Origin: Amphirosellinia nigrospora
Lineage: Eukaryota; Ascomycota; Sordariomycetes; Xylariales; Xylariaceae
DNA: 64,000 nt
NCBI GenBank assembly: GCA_004123355.1
Contig: SCHM01000001.1
Location: forward strand, 620,001-684,000
Direction of reading: 5' to 3'
Part shown: in pieces, positions 12,107-24,286 of the stretch
Layout of the letters: each line of letters starts with the position of its first letter
How positions within the stretch are numbered: the stretch's first letter is position 1
The notes under the pieces: model-generated
The model's database searches: none
What the model saw: the letters and a program-made list of their open reading frames with translations, nothing else
What the model was told of the DNA's origin: nothing
Program-made: the position numbers and the translations under genes

Positions 12107-12371
12107 GGTCCATTCGCTGATGAAATTAGGAACAACACAAGTTTACTTTTGTGAGTATACTAGGCGAAGAAACCCGAGACATATCCAGTAACTTTAATAC
12201 TGCTCGGCATGTCTCTCCGTCCTAATCTACCCCGCATCCAAAGTCGGTCATCACATCAAAGTGACATGCAGAGCGCGTACAGTACCTACCTATAACAGAC
12301 GTGATGTGCCAGCTATTTGACCGACTGTAGCCTTTGTATAGTTGAGCAAATGCATGGTTCCCCAGTTACTC

Positions 12372-12377
12372 TTATCA
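12372..12377 (-). promoter_or_regulatory. Candidate NIT2/AreA-type GATA site (TGATAA)
   Basis: TTATCA on the + strand is TGATAA on the formamidase strand, about 270 bp upstream of its start. It fits the HGATAR consensus of fungal nitrogen regulators. Short motif; function inferred from context only. Confidence 0.35.
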
Positions 12378-12457
12378 TTTTTCCGGCCTATGTAGCTATA
12401 CACACCCACCTGATGTAATACCTACACACGTGGGAGACGGGGATGCTGCCCGCAGCG

Positions 12458-12463
12458 TTATCT
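12458..12463 (-). promoter_or_regulatory. Candidate NIT2/AreA-type GATA site (AGATAA)
   Basis: A second HGATAR match about 350 bp upstream of the formamidase start, 85 bp from the first. A CACGTG box lies nearby at 12427-12432. Paired GATA sites are typical of nitrogen-controlled promoters; binding is not shown by sequence alone. Confidence 0.35.
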
Positions 12464-12631
12464 TATGATTGACAAAGGTGGGTAAGACAACCTATAAGGA
12501 GGCACATTCTTCTGTTTTGGTATAGTACATCAAGGTTTCTCTATAATAACCCAAATCGTCTTCGATGTGACCTTGCAGCAACTGATACCAACACCTACCG
12601 TAGGTCAAATTGGACTTAGTTGCTTCTACTA

Positions 12632-14000
12632 CTAAAGTTCCTTTCGTCTGACGTCGTCGTTGGGATGCTCGCCAAGTGAGGCGTCCAAGTTGGCGAGTGA
12701 TAGATCAAGAAACTCGTGCTTATTTCTCCACACTTGCTGACTATCAAGGAACTGTTGTTGTTGTTGCGCAGTCGCAGTCGACGGCGGTGGAGGGTCTGTG
12801 ATTTTGGTGATTAGGTAGGCCGTCGAGGCCTCCGCGATACCATAAATCAGCACTCCAAGCAATGGCACTCGTAGTAGGGTGTAGAAACCGATACCAAACC
12901 CAAAGAGCAATCCCTCTCGACTACGGAACCAGTTCTTTTTCTGTTCCTTGCTCATATGAATGCGTGCGAAGTATGGCTCTAGTAGCTCGCGCATAAGGCT
13001 TCGAGATGAAAAGTAGGTCTGCAAAAATATGACAAGATACCGTTTAGGAAGAAAGATCCCAGTGCCAAAAATAATAGCTGCAGGGCCTAGGCCAACTGCC
13101 TTGTTGAAGGTATAGAAACTGGCAGCGGGGAGGACTAGCTTGCCGATATAGGGCACATAGGACAAGGCAAAGATGGCCAACGATATGGACGCTTTACGAG
13201 CGAATCGCCATATGAACATTGTAATCGCCTCGGCGGAGCTCTTAGAGTGTGTACTTCCGTCCTTTTGCTTATACTGGCGGAGATTGGGATAGTACATATC
13301 CCGAAGGTCGTCGGGATTTTCATGTTTATGTTTTGACACGTAGGTCATATCCACCCAACGGAGGGAGTCCATAAACCTGCGGTTATAAAATTAGTTACTA
13401 AACAGTAGGTATGAGACGATACATACATTTCATCCAAAGTAGGCGTCACATATCTCATCAAGGTCATGAGAAACAAGGGGATTTGCAGAACGTGATTGGC
13501 AATGAGGTCGAGGCCGTTCACAAGACTATCATCCCAACTTGCTCTATCGAGGTTGGTGAAATAAGATAGCAGACCAATGAAGACTTTCACGCCTATAATC
13601 TGGAGGTGTGTGGACATACGGGTCAGTAGAGAGCAGATGGGGTGTGAGAGTAGATATAACACACCGGAACAGTAATAGCCAACCGAATGGCAATGCCAGC
13701 CCGACGGCGATGGCGGCTTGTTTGTAATGGGAATTGTTGAATATGGCAGGGTTTTGCATGGCCCTATGAGCTATTGCGCGTTATGTAAGTCCTGGCTTGC
13801 CCACAGTCTAGATGCCGCTTTGACCAATACAGTGAAGGCAAGACGGGGCGAGGCGATCATGATGGAGGAAGGAGAAGAGACATACCGCCGACAAGGGTGA
13901 GTTGAGCTCCGCGTAAAACGGCGTTGATATCGAAGTTGGACAGATCAAATGCTTCTTTGACCTTGTCTTTATCAAGCTTGAGGTTATTGGGTTCGGCCAT
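12632..14000 (-). CDS. Conserved multi-pass membrane protein (UsgS / Lds-Rrt8-like)
   Basis: Start MAEPNNLKLDKDKVKEAFDL at 14000. Exons join as GAHRAMQNPAIFNNSHYKQA, then IIGVKVFIGLLSYFTNLDR, then FMDSLRWVDMTYV and a long last exon. Hydrophobic segments are visible at IGLLSYF, ISLAIFALSYVPYIGKLVL, AAIIFGTGIFL and LLFGFGIGFYTLLRVPLLGV, so several membrane passes are likely. The soluble C terminus is Gln-rich. The pattern matches widespread Pezizomycotina proteins annotated as transmembrane protein UsgS, which I believe are distantly related to the yeast lipid-droplet/spore-wall Lds1-Lds2-Rrt8 group; the biochemical role is unknown. One frame jump near 13691 (lost G) precedes the intron before IIGVKVF. 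Divergent from Inp1. Confidence 0.75.
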
Positions 14001-14948
14001 GGCGCTCTCAGACCAATGGGTCTTGGCGGGGTCTAAGAATGACGTTATTCGTGTTAAGAACACCGATGGTCCTAGCGGCAGGTGTATACTGGCGAGGAAG
14101 GATGCTGGGAAATTGTGCCTGGTTCTCAAAAAGCCTTATATAATATTCTTTGTAGTTCGCATTGCTGACACTTAGTATGGAGGCTTTTGGTGTTGATGGT
14201 GTTGATGGTGTTGATAGCTACTTGTTGGTGGGCATGACGACATTTGATTTACTGGGCGGATCCTGGGGTTGGGTTGCAGTAAGTACCTGCGGGCCGTCGG
14301 TGGATACTGTGTAGGGTTCTGGCTACATCTTATCGATTAAGTGCCTCATGTACCTTACTTTAAGTACCCAAGTAAGGAAGGTGTCTACAGCAGGCCATTT
14401 GCCCCTGCAGTGCGCGTGCGCTACAGCACCTACACCAGCCCATGTTGACCTGGTTGGAAACCGAGGGGCTTCACGATGCCGCGAACTCAGGAGACCTCAC
14501 CGACGTCCCACCCTCCGTTGCTACACCACCAACCCCGAACCCAAGACACTCGGTATATCGGGTGACAGTCTGAGACTATTGGCAATCTTTTCCCGTTGAC
14601 ATGGCCGGCACCAGTTATCCTATGTGATAGACGGTTAGTCAAGCGCATCAATAGCAACGCGACAACTCCAATCGACTTGCTCAACCCCGATCCATCCATC
14701 GCATGCTGCCTCGGCCCCCAGCCAGCCCCAGCACCACCAGTACCACCAGCAGCACCACTGCAGATTCAACATCAGTAGCCGAATTCTGCCGTCGCCGCAA
14801 CAACTTCCAGTCTTCGGCCGACTACGTCGTTCTCCTTGCAGTTAGCATCCGTCATGCCATGCAAACGCACATAGGCCGCGCGTAATGGTCTCATCGATAT
14901 AGACGAACCCGCACCCACCACCTCGAAATCCGTGACGGCATCTCTATC
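14001..14948. other. Shared upstream region of UsgS-like gene and Inp1
   Basis: About 0.95 kb between divergent starts. It contains a small 9-bp tandem repeat (14189-14215). The end is GC-rich and could hold additional Inp1 N-terminal coding sequence if the true start lies upstream. Confidence 0.5.
14189..14215. repeat. Tandem repeat, 3 x 9 bp (GGTGTTGAT)
   Basis: Three exact copies in non-coding DNA between two divergent genes. Confidence 0.8.
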
Positions 14949-17113
14949 ATGGATTCTCGTCGGTCCTCCCTTAGTGCCCCAGAAATCCCTCGGGCTCGAC
15001 GGGCTATGACCTCTCCACGCCCGCGCCCGCCTCGACATCGCCGCAACAGTCCAGACCCTCTTCCCCTCGCGACCCGCCACCTCCGGAGATGACCTTGTCG
15101 AAACCCTGTACAGTCACCCCTCCGTCCGCATCATATCCTTCACCACCAGCCAAAGTGGCTTCGCCACATCCTCAAACAAAGGTACCCCTCCCGGCTCTCT
15201 ACCGCCCTCTTCGCGATTAGAGAGGACGATTGCTGTTGGTAGGTGTTGATCGTCCAGTTCGTCAGACATCCAATCCCTAAATCAAACTCTAACAACATCC
15301 AAGGCGCATTTCGCATCTATCGTGCCCCCGGCTCGGTCGCTTTCCTCAGCTGTGGCTCCGCGCTACAACCTATCCTTCCCAGGAGTCAATGTTGGTGTAT
15401 CGATGAGGATAATAGCCGTTTCGTCCTGCAAATACGCCGACCCCAGTACTGGAGAATCGAAGTCCCTGTCGCGGATCCCGAAGACGTCCACCGCGCCGTG
15501 CTATTACGAGACGTATTAGACAAGATTCTCCTCTTCGAAAAGACCGAGTGCCCCTTCGAAAGGAGCTTCACTGTTGAGCTTCCCGACCCTCCCGAGACAC
15601 CAGTCAAGAAGAAGGCCTGGACGGCTGAAGGGAAGAACCTACTATCCTCCCCCTTTTCGGATTTGTCCCTCCCGCGCATGAGCCCATTGCTATAAGTAGA
15701 GGCAGTTGGGCAACAGGCGTTAACCCTGATATGTCACCCCTCGACTTGTCACCGCTGAGGACTAGGTTAAGAGTAATTGATGAAGCACAAGGCGAAGTCA
15801 GTTTAGTGGCACGGGACCAATCTTTTAGACAATCTGTTAAGGACATTATAGCCTATTTTCAGGCGCATCCAGTCGACGACGACCTTAGCGGCATTGCCCG
15901 AGCACGCTCTTATATCATTTCAAATTGCGACAACAACCATTCGATTCAGGCATTAGAACAGACACTGAACTCCCTAATTTCGTCTCAGAACAATATTCAC
16001 CAGAAGGACTCTTTATCAAACCGAAAGGAAAATAATGGTCTTGAGCCAATCCGCTCGGATGGTGAAGATGGCCCATCGTCACTTGAAGGATCAGGGGGTG
16101 TTGCGCCAGTCGACCTCACACGGAAGCGGAGGACCCGTATGCTTGCGGGGCGTTCCTTTACTGCTCCCCCACCGCGCAGGCTGGCGACTACTCCTACGAA
16201 GTCAAATGAGCCTGTTACCGCGGTGAAGGAATCTCAACCACCATCTACCCCAGCTGGAGTTCGCTCTTCTAGCACATCGACCGATTCTTTCCATAGTGTA
16301 ACGTCCTGGCAGTCACCCAACACACCACCCTTAGCATCACCACGTTCGGGAGAGTCCTCATCTGAAGCTGAGAGCTTCGGCTTACCGGAGTCGCCATCAC
16401 CGGCAACTTATTCCTCAAATCGCATTGTCACGCCAAAGAGCACTGTAAGCGCTGATCCAAGCTCATCGGTTTCAGATAGTTGTGGCAGTGAGGAACCTAC
16501 TCCGCGATCCGTACGATTCGTCACGGACAAAAAGTCCAAGGAATCCATTGACGGCGAGGACGAACCAAGGATGTCCCGATTATGTATGGCGGAGAACAAC
16601 GTGCAGTTTCATCGTCGCCGATCACATGCTGGTAGTGTCTCTATCAGCCGTCGGGCTCTTTCACCGTTACCGCCGGTGGCCAATCTCTTCACACCACCAC
16701 CTCCTCGACCTATATCGCAGAGTCGTTTAGCAGTTGTTCGTCGTCTTCCCGCGGCCATTATCCACAGGACTATGGAGATACTCCTGGGCCCACCGGCTCA
16801 CCTCATCAAATTAATGCTAAAGGTGGCTGCCAAGATTATAGCGGGCGAGTGGAAAGGCCTGGTGTTCGGCGTTGGCGAAGCAGGCGAACGAATCCCAGTG
16901 CAATGGGACTACTCAGATGGCGAATTCAGCGACTTGAGTGACAGTGATGATTACGCTCCCCAAACTCATAACTCAAATTACAACGATAGGGTTCCCCGCG
17001 CGGGCGTGCGGCGTAGAACCAAGTCGAGAAATGATAATGATCACGATGGCTTTGGGTTGATTAATAAGAGGGACATACCCTTTATCTGTACAATTATTTG
17101 TAATGAGATATAG
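14949..17113 (+). CDS. inp1: Inheritance of peroxisomes protein 1 (Inp1)
   Basis: Peripheral peroxisomal tether that retains peroxisomes at the cell cortex. Seen: a Ser/Arg/Pro-rich N terminus (MDSRRSSLSAPEIPR); SRLERTIAVG joined across an intron at 15239-15303 to AFRIYRAPGSVAFLSCGSAL; the PH-like Inp1 core (LPRSQCWCIDEDNSRFVLQI, PQYWRIEVPV, LFEKTECPFERSFTVELP); a long Ser/Pro-rich linker; and the conserved C-terminal block (VVRRLPAAIIHRTMEILLGP, IAGEWKGLVFG, IPVQWDYSDGEFSDL). The frame shifts once in exon 1 before GDDLVETLYSHP and once near 15655 in a C/T run, after which the frame stays open to 17113. The start is my best choice in a disordered region and may be wrong. Family assignment rests on the PH-like core and C-terminal block. 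Confidence 0.85.
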
Positions 17114-18636
17114 CGGACATTTAGGTTGTATTGGATTTCGGAGTTGGGTGGCTGTCTGGAGGGTGGCCGTCGTCAGTCGCATATCCGGTTGTAGTAGGAT
17201 ATCGGGATTATAATATGTATACCCTTCTTCTCATGGGTGATTGAGGTCACTGCCTGCCACCTTCCAGTAGGCTGTTGGCATGTATGATAATGTATAAACT
17301 GTACCATAGTTTGAAGATAAAGCGAGCGTTTTGGGTTGACTTTTGCGTGCTTTTTAAGTACTTAGTCTTTACTCAAAGGGCTCGCATCCCGTCGTCGGCA
17401 GGCTACGTCCTATCGATTCCATCCTGTCGGTCCATTTCGGATTTGGCGAAACAAGAATTAGCAATTCCACTCTTAAATTTGAGCTTGTAGCTCTCCCGCA
17501 GCGAACTTCTTTCAGCTTGGTCGCAATCGATTAGGAAATTTAACTTTCTGGGATACTCGCTCTACAGATAACTGGATGGCAGTAGGTATTCAGATAATCC
17601 CATAAGGAGGCATTGCTTTGCCTTGTCTTGTCTTGCTGTTTGCTCCAGAATTTGAAGCGACTATTCTGACAAGTAGAGTTTGACGAGTACTGCTGTGACG
17701 ACTAGATAATACTATATCATCCGAAGCCGCCATTAATTCTTATAGTCTCTAATAATGCGCCCAAATAAGTAATAACTAAGTTCAGGAACGGGAACAGCTC
17801 CTGTAACCAGTCCTAGGATTGTCGTGACAATAGTAAACATGGAAATAGTATGAGAGGTTTCCTTTATTTTGTCGCGTTAAAGATGTCTGAGTGATTAGAC
17901 ACTTGTCGTTCTGAGTCATTTATGATCGTATGCAACTTCTTACCCCAATCTCAAGAATCACACGTCATTATAGCATACAAAGTGCTCAAGCAGTTTGATC
18001 TCAACCGCATAGGTAGTGAACACCCTAGTCTCCGAAAAAAGCGAGGAATACGGCCAAGGCGAGGCTTCAGCCGCTCTAACCCAATTAAAAGGCAAAGCGA
18101 GATACGATTTGGCTCCGCACTGCCACCGGTTCCCCATCGATCTAGCCCAAAAAGACAAATAGATGGCCAAGAAATGATCTGCCACACGTTTATGGACGGC
18201 AGTGGCCGGCCTAGGCTTACGTAGTAGATACTTGTGTATAAGATCGTGGCTTTTAATATCCCTGATCAACACGGCGTATTCATACGCCCAATGCGATTGG
18301 CTGGTGATTGACTATATCGACCGTTTTGTAGAAAGCCTAGCATCAAAGTGCACTTTTTTATAGGCATACATTAGCAGTCCTCGAACGATGGATATTATAA
18401 AGAGCGTCCCTGGGGCGTTGGCGATGTTAACTACAATTACCAGCATGCTGTTGATTTAGCGATTTCCTTCAGGCCTTCTCTTGCGCTCATATATTGACTC
18501 TATAGACAACATATGATCACAATATCTCTATACCAACACACTCAAATTCACTCCGCAGCTAATAGAAGCCCATCCATCGAGCACGACATAATAAACCACC
18601 AGCCTTTCGGCCAGAAGCTATCGAATCCTCGGCACC
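17114..18636. other. Intergenic region, Inp1 to RTA1-like gene
   Basis: About 1.5 kb. I see no conserved coding segment or RNA gene. Open frames on both strands around 17920-18270 overlap one another and lack recognisable motifs. Confidence 0.55.
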
Positions 18637-20098
18637 ATGTCAGACGAACTCGGGGTCAATGTGTGGCTCTATGAACCCAACAAAGGAGCCGCTATATTCT
18701 TCGCCATAGCGTTCTTTACTTCTGGAGCGGTCCATCTATGGCAGACAGTGTATGTAAATTTCCAACCAATTACTACCATTCTAGAAGTTTAACTAACAGC
18801 TACACCACTTATAGACACTATCACAGCTGGAGATTGACAGGATTATACATATTCTGCTCCCTTCTATTCACCGGCGGCTTCATTCTTGGAGCTTTCGACA
18901 CGGGGAACATCATAAAGTACATCGTCAGCATCGTTCTGAGTTATGCCGCACCGTACGTGATTTACCTTTGAAGATTACCTCATTTGCCAGGAAATCAAGA
19001 GAAGAGAAAGCTAACCAGTCCCTATAGCCCATTGTACGAACTAGGCAATTACTATGTTCTCGGCCGGATACTATACTTCGTTCCCTATTGCTCGCCCATT
19101 CATCCGGGTCGTGTATTGACTACCTTTGCCGCCCTGTCGTTCATCATCGAGGTAAGATCCAGTTCTGATCCCCTTCTGCGGTATTCCAACAAAGAAGAAC
19201 TTTCTGCCGACGGATACTTCTCTATCATCTTCACCCCTGTCTACTTTGGTACCCACAAGATCCTTAAAACTGACCAGACCGAATAGGCATTGAACGGTGT
19301 TGGCGCCGCCTATGTAGCAAACCGGACTCTCCCCGACAATCTCCAAGACCTCGGGCACACCCTTTTCAAAGTCTCCTCCAGCTCGTCGTCATCGTCTCGT
19401 TCGTCGCGCTAGCCACGACGTTCTACCTGCGTTGTCGCAGGAACAGCATCAACCACAACAAAGTGAACCAGCCGCTGCTCACGCTCTACCTCAGCACGGG
19501 AATCATCTTCGCGCGCACCGTCTACCGGACCGTCGAATACTTCGAGATGGAGACCGTCAATTACTTCGCTGACGGCTTCGACCTGGGCAAACTGAATCCC
19601 ATCATTCGCTTCGAATGGTACTTCTACGTGTTCGAGGCGACGCTCATGCTCATCAACAGCGCACTGATCAACGCCCGCCATCCTCGTCGGTGGTTGCCGC
19701 AGAGTACCAAGTTGTACCTAGCCAAAGGTATGTATTCAAAGTTGAGAATATATATCATAACCTTCACGACCCACACACCCTCCCCCTTTTCTTTCACAAA
19801 GAGACCTCTAGAATTCAAAGTCACACACCGTGAAAATCAATCATGGTTATATTCCCCAGCATGACCGGAAATTCCCTCTCGAATCTAGCAGCGGTTGACT
19901 GACTCTGACATAGATGGCGTTACCGAGATCATGGGCCCCGGATACAAAGAAGACCGCGGCTTTGTAGCGACACTCCTCGACCCCTTCGACGTCTACGGGA
20001 TGCTCAATGGCAGGGACAAAGCTACTCGATTCTGGGATGAAGACGGCCACAAGCGACAGACAGCTCCCGGATCATCAGAGGAGGGAGTCCGCGTATAA
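18637..20098 (+). CDS. RTA1-like seven-transmembrane protein
   Basis: Member of the fungal RTA1/RSB1 lipid-translocating exporter-like family of plasma-membrane proteins, linked in yeast to sphingoid-base export and aminocholesterol resistance. Exons 18637-18749, 18815-18952, 19028-19151, 19287-19727 and 19914-20098 join in frame. Seen: N terminus with YEPNKGAAIFFAIAFFTSG, then HLWQTVHYHSWRLTGLYIF, FILGAFDTGNI, YYVLGRILYFVPYC, ALNGVGAAYVA, IIFARTVYRTVEY and EWYFYVFEATLMLINSAL, giving about seven hydrophobic spans with the family-typical FARTVYR motif. The C-terminal tail is cytosolic and charged. One frame jump near 19375 (CCC read as CC) lies before LVVIVSFVALA. A substrate cannot be read from sequence. 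Confidence 0.9.
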
Positions 20099-20307
20099 GC
20101 AAAACAGATAACATCGTATAAGCAAACCAAATAATGCTGGATTCTGTAGGAATTTGGTGTAGGAACTGGGGCAAAGGAGTCATTGGGTAACTTTTTAGAC
20201 ACGGTATCACTCGTTCTTGATGTCACAGTGGCAAACTGTGTTCAGTTTCAGTAATCTTTCTGAGCTTGGGCTCTTTCTGATAATGCGATGGGCGGTTGAT
20301 ACCCAGG

Positions 20308-20328
20308 TTTTTTTTTTTTTTTTTTTTT
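20308..20328. repeat. Poly-T run, 21 bases
   Basis: Uninterrupted T tract 210 bp downstream of the RTA1-like stop. Confidence 0.9.
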
Positions 20329-22235
20329 AATAATATCATAGACCCATTGAGTGTAGATTTCTTTCATTGATTTTACTGTACATCTAATTTATGATACCTA
20401 GTTTCCCTTTGTCTATACCGCTTTCTCAGTATTTCGTCGCGCGTGCGTGGATGTGTAGACATAGCACATCAGACCGTAGCGAGACAGGAAACTAGCTAAA
20501 GAAATATCAAACTTTCCACTCGGGCGCTGGGATCTTTGCACAAAACGGCGTCGAAGATTTTCAGTAGCGCCGATGAGATGGCACGGGCAGACTTACGACT
20601 CTGTCCAAGAAGACAATTTTAGAATTAACTTTAACCAGGGTTCGCTTTTGTCTCTCCGCTGCATTTGCATGCATACTCAGTATTCTATTTGCGCATTGTG
20701 CGAGGCGCAGGAATGGAAAGGGTGTCTTGCAGAAGCATAGTGTCCTAGATAACAATTAGACATCTCACAAGTGCAAATAATGTACCCGAAAACCTAGGGA
20801 AATACTATTCCGGGCAGTGCACCAAACCCCGCCCGGCCAACGAAATGTCTATGTAACGCCTTTGAGTTGTACTTGCATGTGGAAAGAGCTTCTGATACAT
20901 AGACACGCGTGGCATTGTATGGTGTGCTAGTCGCAAAGATAATGTGAGGGAACTCAAGGGTACATGTCAGTCTCCTCGCCTCCAATATAGCAGATAGGGG
21001 CGCGAGGAACTCGTCATCTCTCAGGCTTTCTTAGTCGCCCTGTTCAAATAACTACACACTTGGAACTATACCATAAATATTGTGAGTTGAGTTTATAGCC
21101 ATATGGGTGCAAGACGCCGCAGGAGTTCCTACTTGTCAAATAGGGGTTCGGTCCTCCATAGCTCCCCTGACTCCATAGAAGATCATCACACTTTGAATAT
21201 TTTCCAAACCCCTTGTTGCCAAGCCCTTGCTGCTAAGCCCTGGTTATGATACACTTCGTCGAGAGTGTGACGAGAGGAGAAGTCTTAGGACTCTGACTCC
21301 GTGCCTCTTGACAAGGCAAAGTATCTACATAGTGTTTTTATCAGATAAATTTTATTGTACTTACGGAGGAGGGCAACTATCATTAAGAACGAGATCTAGG
21401 CATGATTTGGCATTTCTGCCTTGTTTAAGCTCGGCCTCAATCTGCCTACGTGCTCATATTAAGTTATAGCTCAGACATGCATGTCGCGATGAGGCAGTGC
21501 GATCACATCGACCGCCGGATTCTACTCATGCTATGGCGCATCCCGTGGGGTCCGAGACATACACGTTTAGGAGATATCTATAGTGGTAACCTCATAAAGC
21601 GCGATTAAGCAAGAGACACGCCGAAAGATAAACGTTGGGCGTTCAACAGACTCCAGAGTATGACCTGGTTCTGGATCATCTTTTTGCACACTATACGGGT
21701 GGGAACTGTGATATCTAGCGTCGACTTCGGAAAGGAATAGGCTGTTTACAACCCGATTCAATGTCTTGGGTAATATATATTTTTGCTTGCGCTAGATAGC
21801 TATCTATCACGTAAGGTTAGTCAGCGGGAATTATGCTGTCTCTTTGAGATGAGCTAGCTTACCATGTTAGTGAGCTCCACAAAATTTACCCTGGCTGGTC
21901 CCCTTCATATATACTTTGTTTCATACATAATATAAGCTGAGGTTTCTTTGTCATTTCTTATCTACAAGTATCGCCATGAGCCAGTCATTATATTTTACGA
22001 AGAATCAAGAGTGTTTGTTCCTCATACAATGCACCGCCGAGATGTGATTATAGGTAAGGCCACGACTTCTCGAGACGTCTCTCGACGAGGTACAGTCAGT
22101 CAGTTTGGAAGGGGTCTTCCTTTCCCCTAATAAAATATCAGGTTATTGCGAGGATACCGTTTAGGGCGAACATTTACACTAGTGTACGGGTAATAACGCA
22201 AATAGCAAAGTTTAACTTCCGACTCGCTCCCTTAC

Positions 22236-22299
22236 CGGTGCCGAGTTAAATCATCTATCGAAGGAAGTAAAGCTTCGATGCGGATTCCATCCGGCACCG
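22236..22299. other. Nested stem-loop (possible three-way junction)
   Basis: Outer arms CGGTGCCG (22236-22243) and CGGCACCG (22292-22299) are perfectly complementary. Inside are ATCGAAG (22257-22263) with CTTCGAT (22273-22279), and a small GGAT/ATCC hairpin at 22282-22292. The 64-nt fold resembles a structured RNA in shape but fails tRNA rules. Whether it is transcribed is unknown. Confidence 0.5.
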
Positions 22300-23942
22300 A
22301 CGTTAAAATAAGAACGATGGTGTTAGAGGAGGTGTGGCGCAAATGTTTGGATGAAATGTTAAAGATGAATTCAAGTATTCATCCTGCGTCCCACTTAGAA
22401 ACTTCAAGCACGACCAACATAATAACACAGTGATGAGGGGGGGACCGTGACATATTATTTTTATGCCGAGCTGTTCCTTCGGATGATATTCTAGAGGGAT
22501 GAGCAGCATAAAAAGAAACTAAGGCTGATGTTATGGTTTGTATGTGGCTGAGTTTTCGTTAGTCTTCGAGTAAGATACATCAGATGACAACAGCAACGGC
22601 TTTTATATAACCAGGACTCCACATAGATACGAGTTACCTTGTTCTCCTTGGAATGTCAACTTAAATTTGCCCAGCTATTAGCAAAGTAGTGGGTGGGCAA
22701 AAGACAAGACGCCTATCAAATGAGATTCCCATAATAGCTAAAGCTAGTCGAGTAGCTCCTAGCTGCTTACCCCAGGTCAGCAAGGCAATGTTAATGCACA
22801 CGTAATTGCTCTGGGCGCTGCGCCGCGGTTTAGTGTAAGTCAACTCGTTTAGCAGCGGTCGAGTTATTCATCACAAGCAGGGAACAACTTTCCGTCGTAT
22901 ACTACTTTTGTTAGCGTGGGTAGCTAGTGCTATTCTGTGCCATTGGAATATCGGTGTTGCCTATGAGCCTAGTCGCGACTAATACTTAATCTCCGTGGGG
23001 TGTCCTACACTAACGGAACCCGTGGTTTGATCCGTATGCACGATCATATGTAGACTAACATGGCACCTTTACGATCGATCCAACGGCGTATAAGTAACGC
23101 GACATATACTACAAAAAAAACACAACAAAGGTAATTGGGCAATACCGTAACTGTTGCATGCATATGGGGCGATGAGAAGGCTTGACAAAGTGCACATGTA
23201 GGCGCTCTCGATGCAAAGCTAAAAGGCAATGAGAGTTGAAACACGCTGACGGCGAAGACGCTCAAACAAATCTCCGTGATAAGATTTGCAAGGATACTTG
23301 TAAGGGTTTGTCTTTGCATTTCTGGAGTGTTTCGCTCCTCCTATTCAGTCCAAGACTCGGCGTCTAACGACAAATAATCCGGCCCTTTCTGACCAACGAG
23401 TTCCGTTGCAAGCTCCGGCCTTTGTCTTGCGGCAGGACCCAAGTACGGTATTTGACTGCCACCACACAGCCTGCCTGCTGGATGCTCACAATGACTGATC
23501 ATCCTTCATCCTAATAGTAGACGAGACTTCTTTATCGTTAGATTCCTACATATACAAGTAACAGGAAGAAGACAACAAACACCAAGCCCGAGGCGGAGCT
23601 ATTTACATACCTAGTAGGTTAGATTACCACATTTAGCTCCCGGGAAATTGGTGCATAACATACGCCGCAAAGTACTTGTATATGTAATGTAATATGTAAG
23701 CTCCAACAGCCAAGTACCTTTTACACACTAGTTACCGTAGAGAAGTAAGTATTTGCGTTTTCTCTGGGCGAAACTCCATTACCTTCTTACATGCAGGAGG
23801 AGGTATGTGGAGGAGGCCGGCCGTTTGTACCTGTGGCCACCAGAACGAGACCAACAGTGGAGTGAGTGGGCGAGCGAGTGAGTAGGTAAGTGGCGTTTCT
23901 TGTTTCTGGCCCACATGGCGCCATAACCTCCCCGCAGGCTCA

Positions 23943-24078
23943 GCTCAGGGTTTCGCTCAGGGTTCCGCTCAGGGGGGCTCTGGGTGGGATTGGAGTAGTC
24001 GGTGCCGATCGAGTGACCTTTCCAGCAGGTCTAATCCAGCAGATCCATCCCAGCAGATCCATTCCAACAGGGTCTATT
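23943..24078. repeat. Two adjacent minisatellites (12-bp and 14-bp units)
   Basis: About three units of GCTCAGGGTTYC at 23943-23978, then four degenerate 14-bp units of the CCAGCAGATCCATC type at 24022-24078. They lie 200-340 bp before the unknown gene at 24287, so they may be in its promoter or leader. Confidence 0.75.
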
Positions 24079-24286
24079 CCCGGTAGAGCAGTGTGCCATC
24101 AGAAAAACCCGAGGTCATGCTTATTGGCTAACGAAACATTAAATATATTACAATGCCCCGGTAAGCTCTTCTTACAATACCACTTTTGTATACACTAGGT
24201 AAGTGACCTGCCCGGTTTCGACCCTTGAATTCTTGAACATCCACCATTTTATCGATCCGGACATATAGGGAGGGGCGAATAGCATC

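Larger units (their letters stand above)
20099..24286. other. Gene-poor region I (4.2 kb)
   Basis: No conserved protein, RNA gene or transposon found. It holds a 21-base poly-T (20308-20328), a nested stem-loop (22236-22299) and minisatellites just before the next gene. A minus-strand frame at 21567-21761 looks weakly protein-like but has no recognisable domain, so I do not call it. Confidence 0.5.

Noticed and set aside
22236-22300. Possible tRNA gene
   Set aside because: A 7-bp acceptor-like stem and a discriminator-like A exist, but length (64 nt), D-arm and T-arm do not fit.
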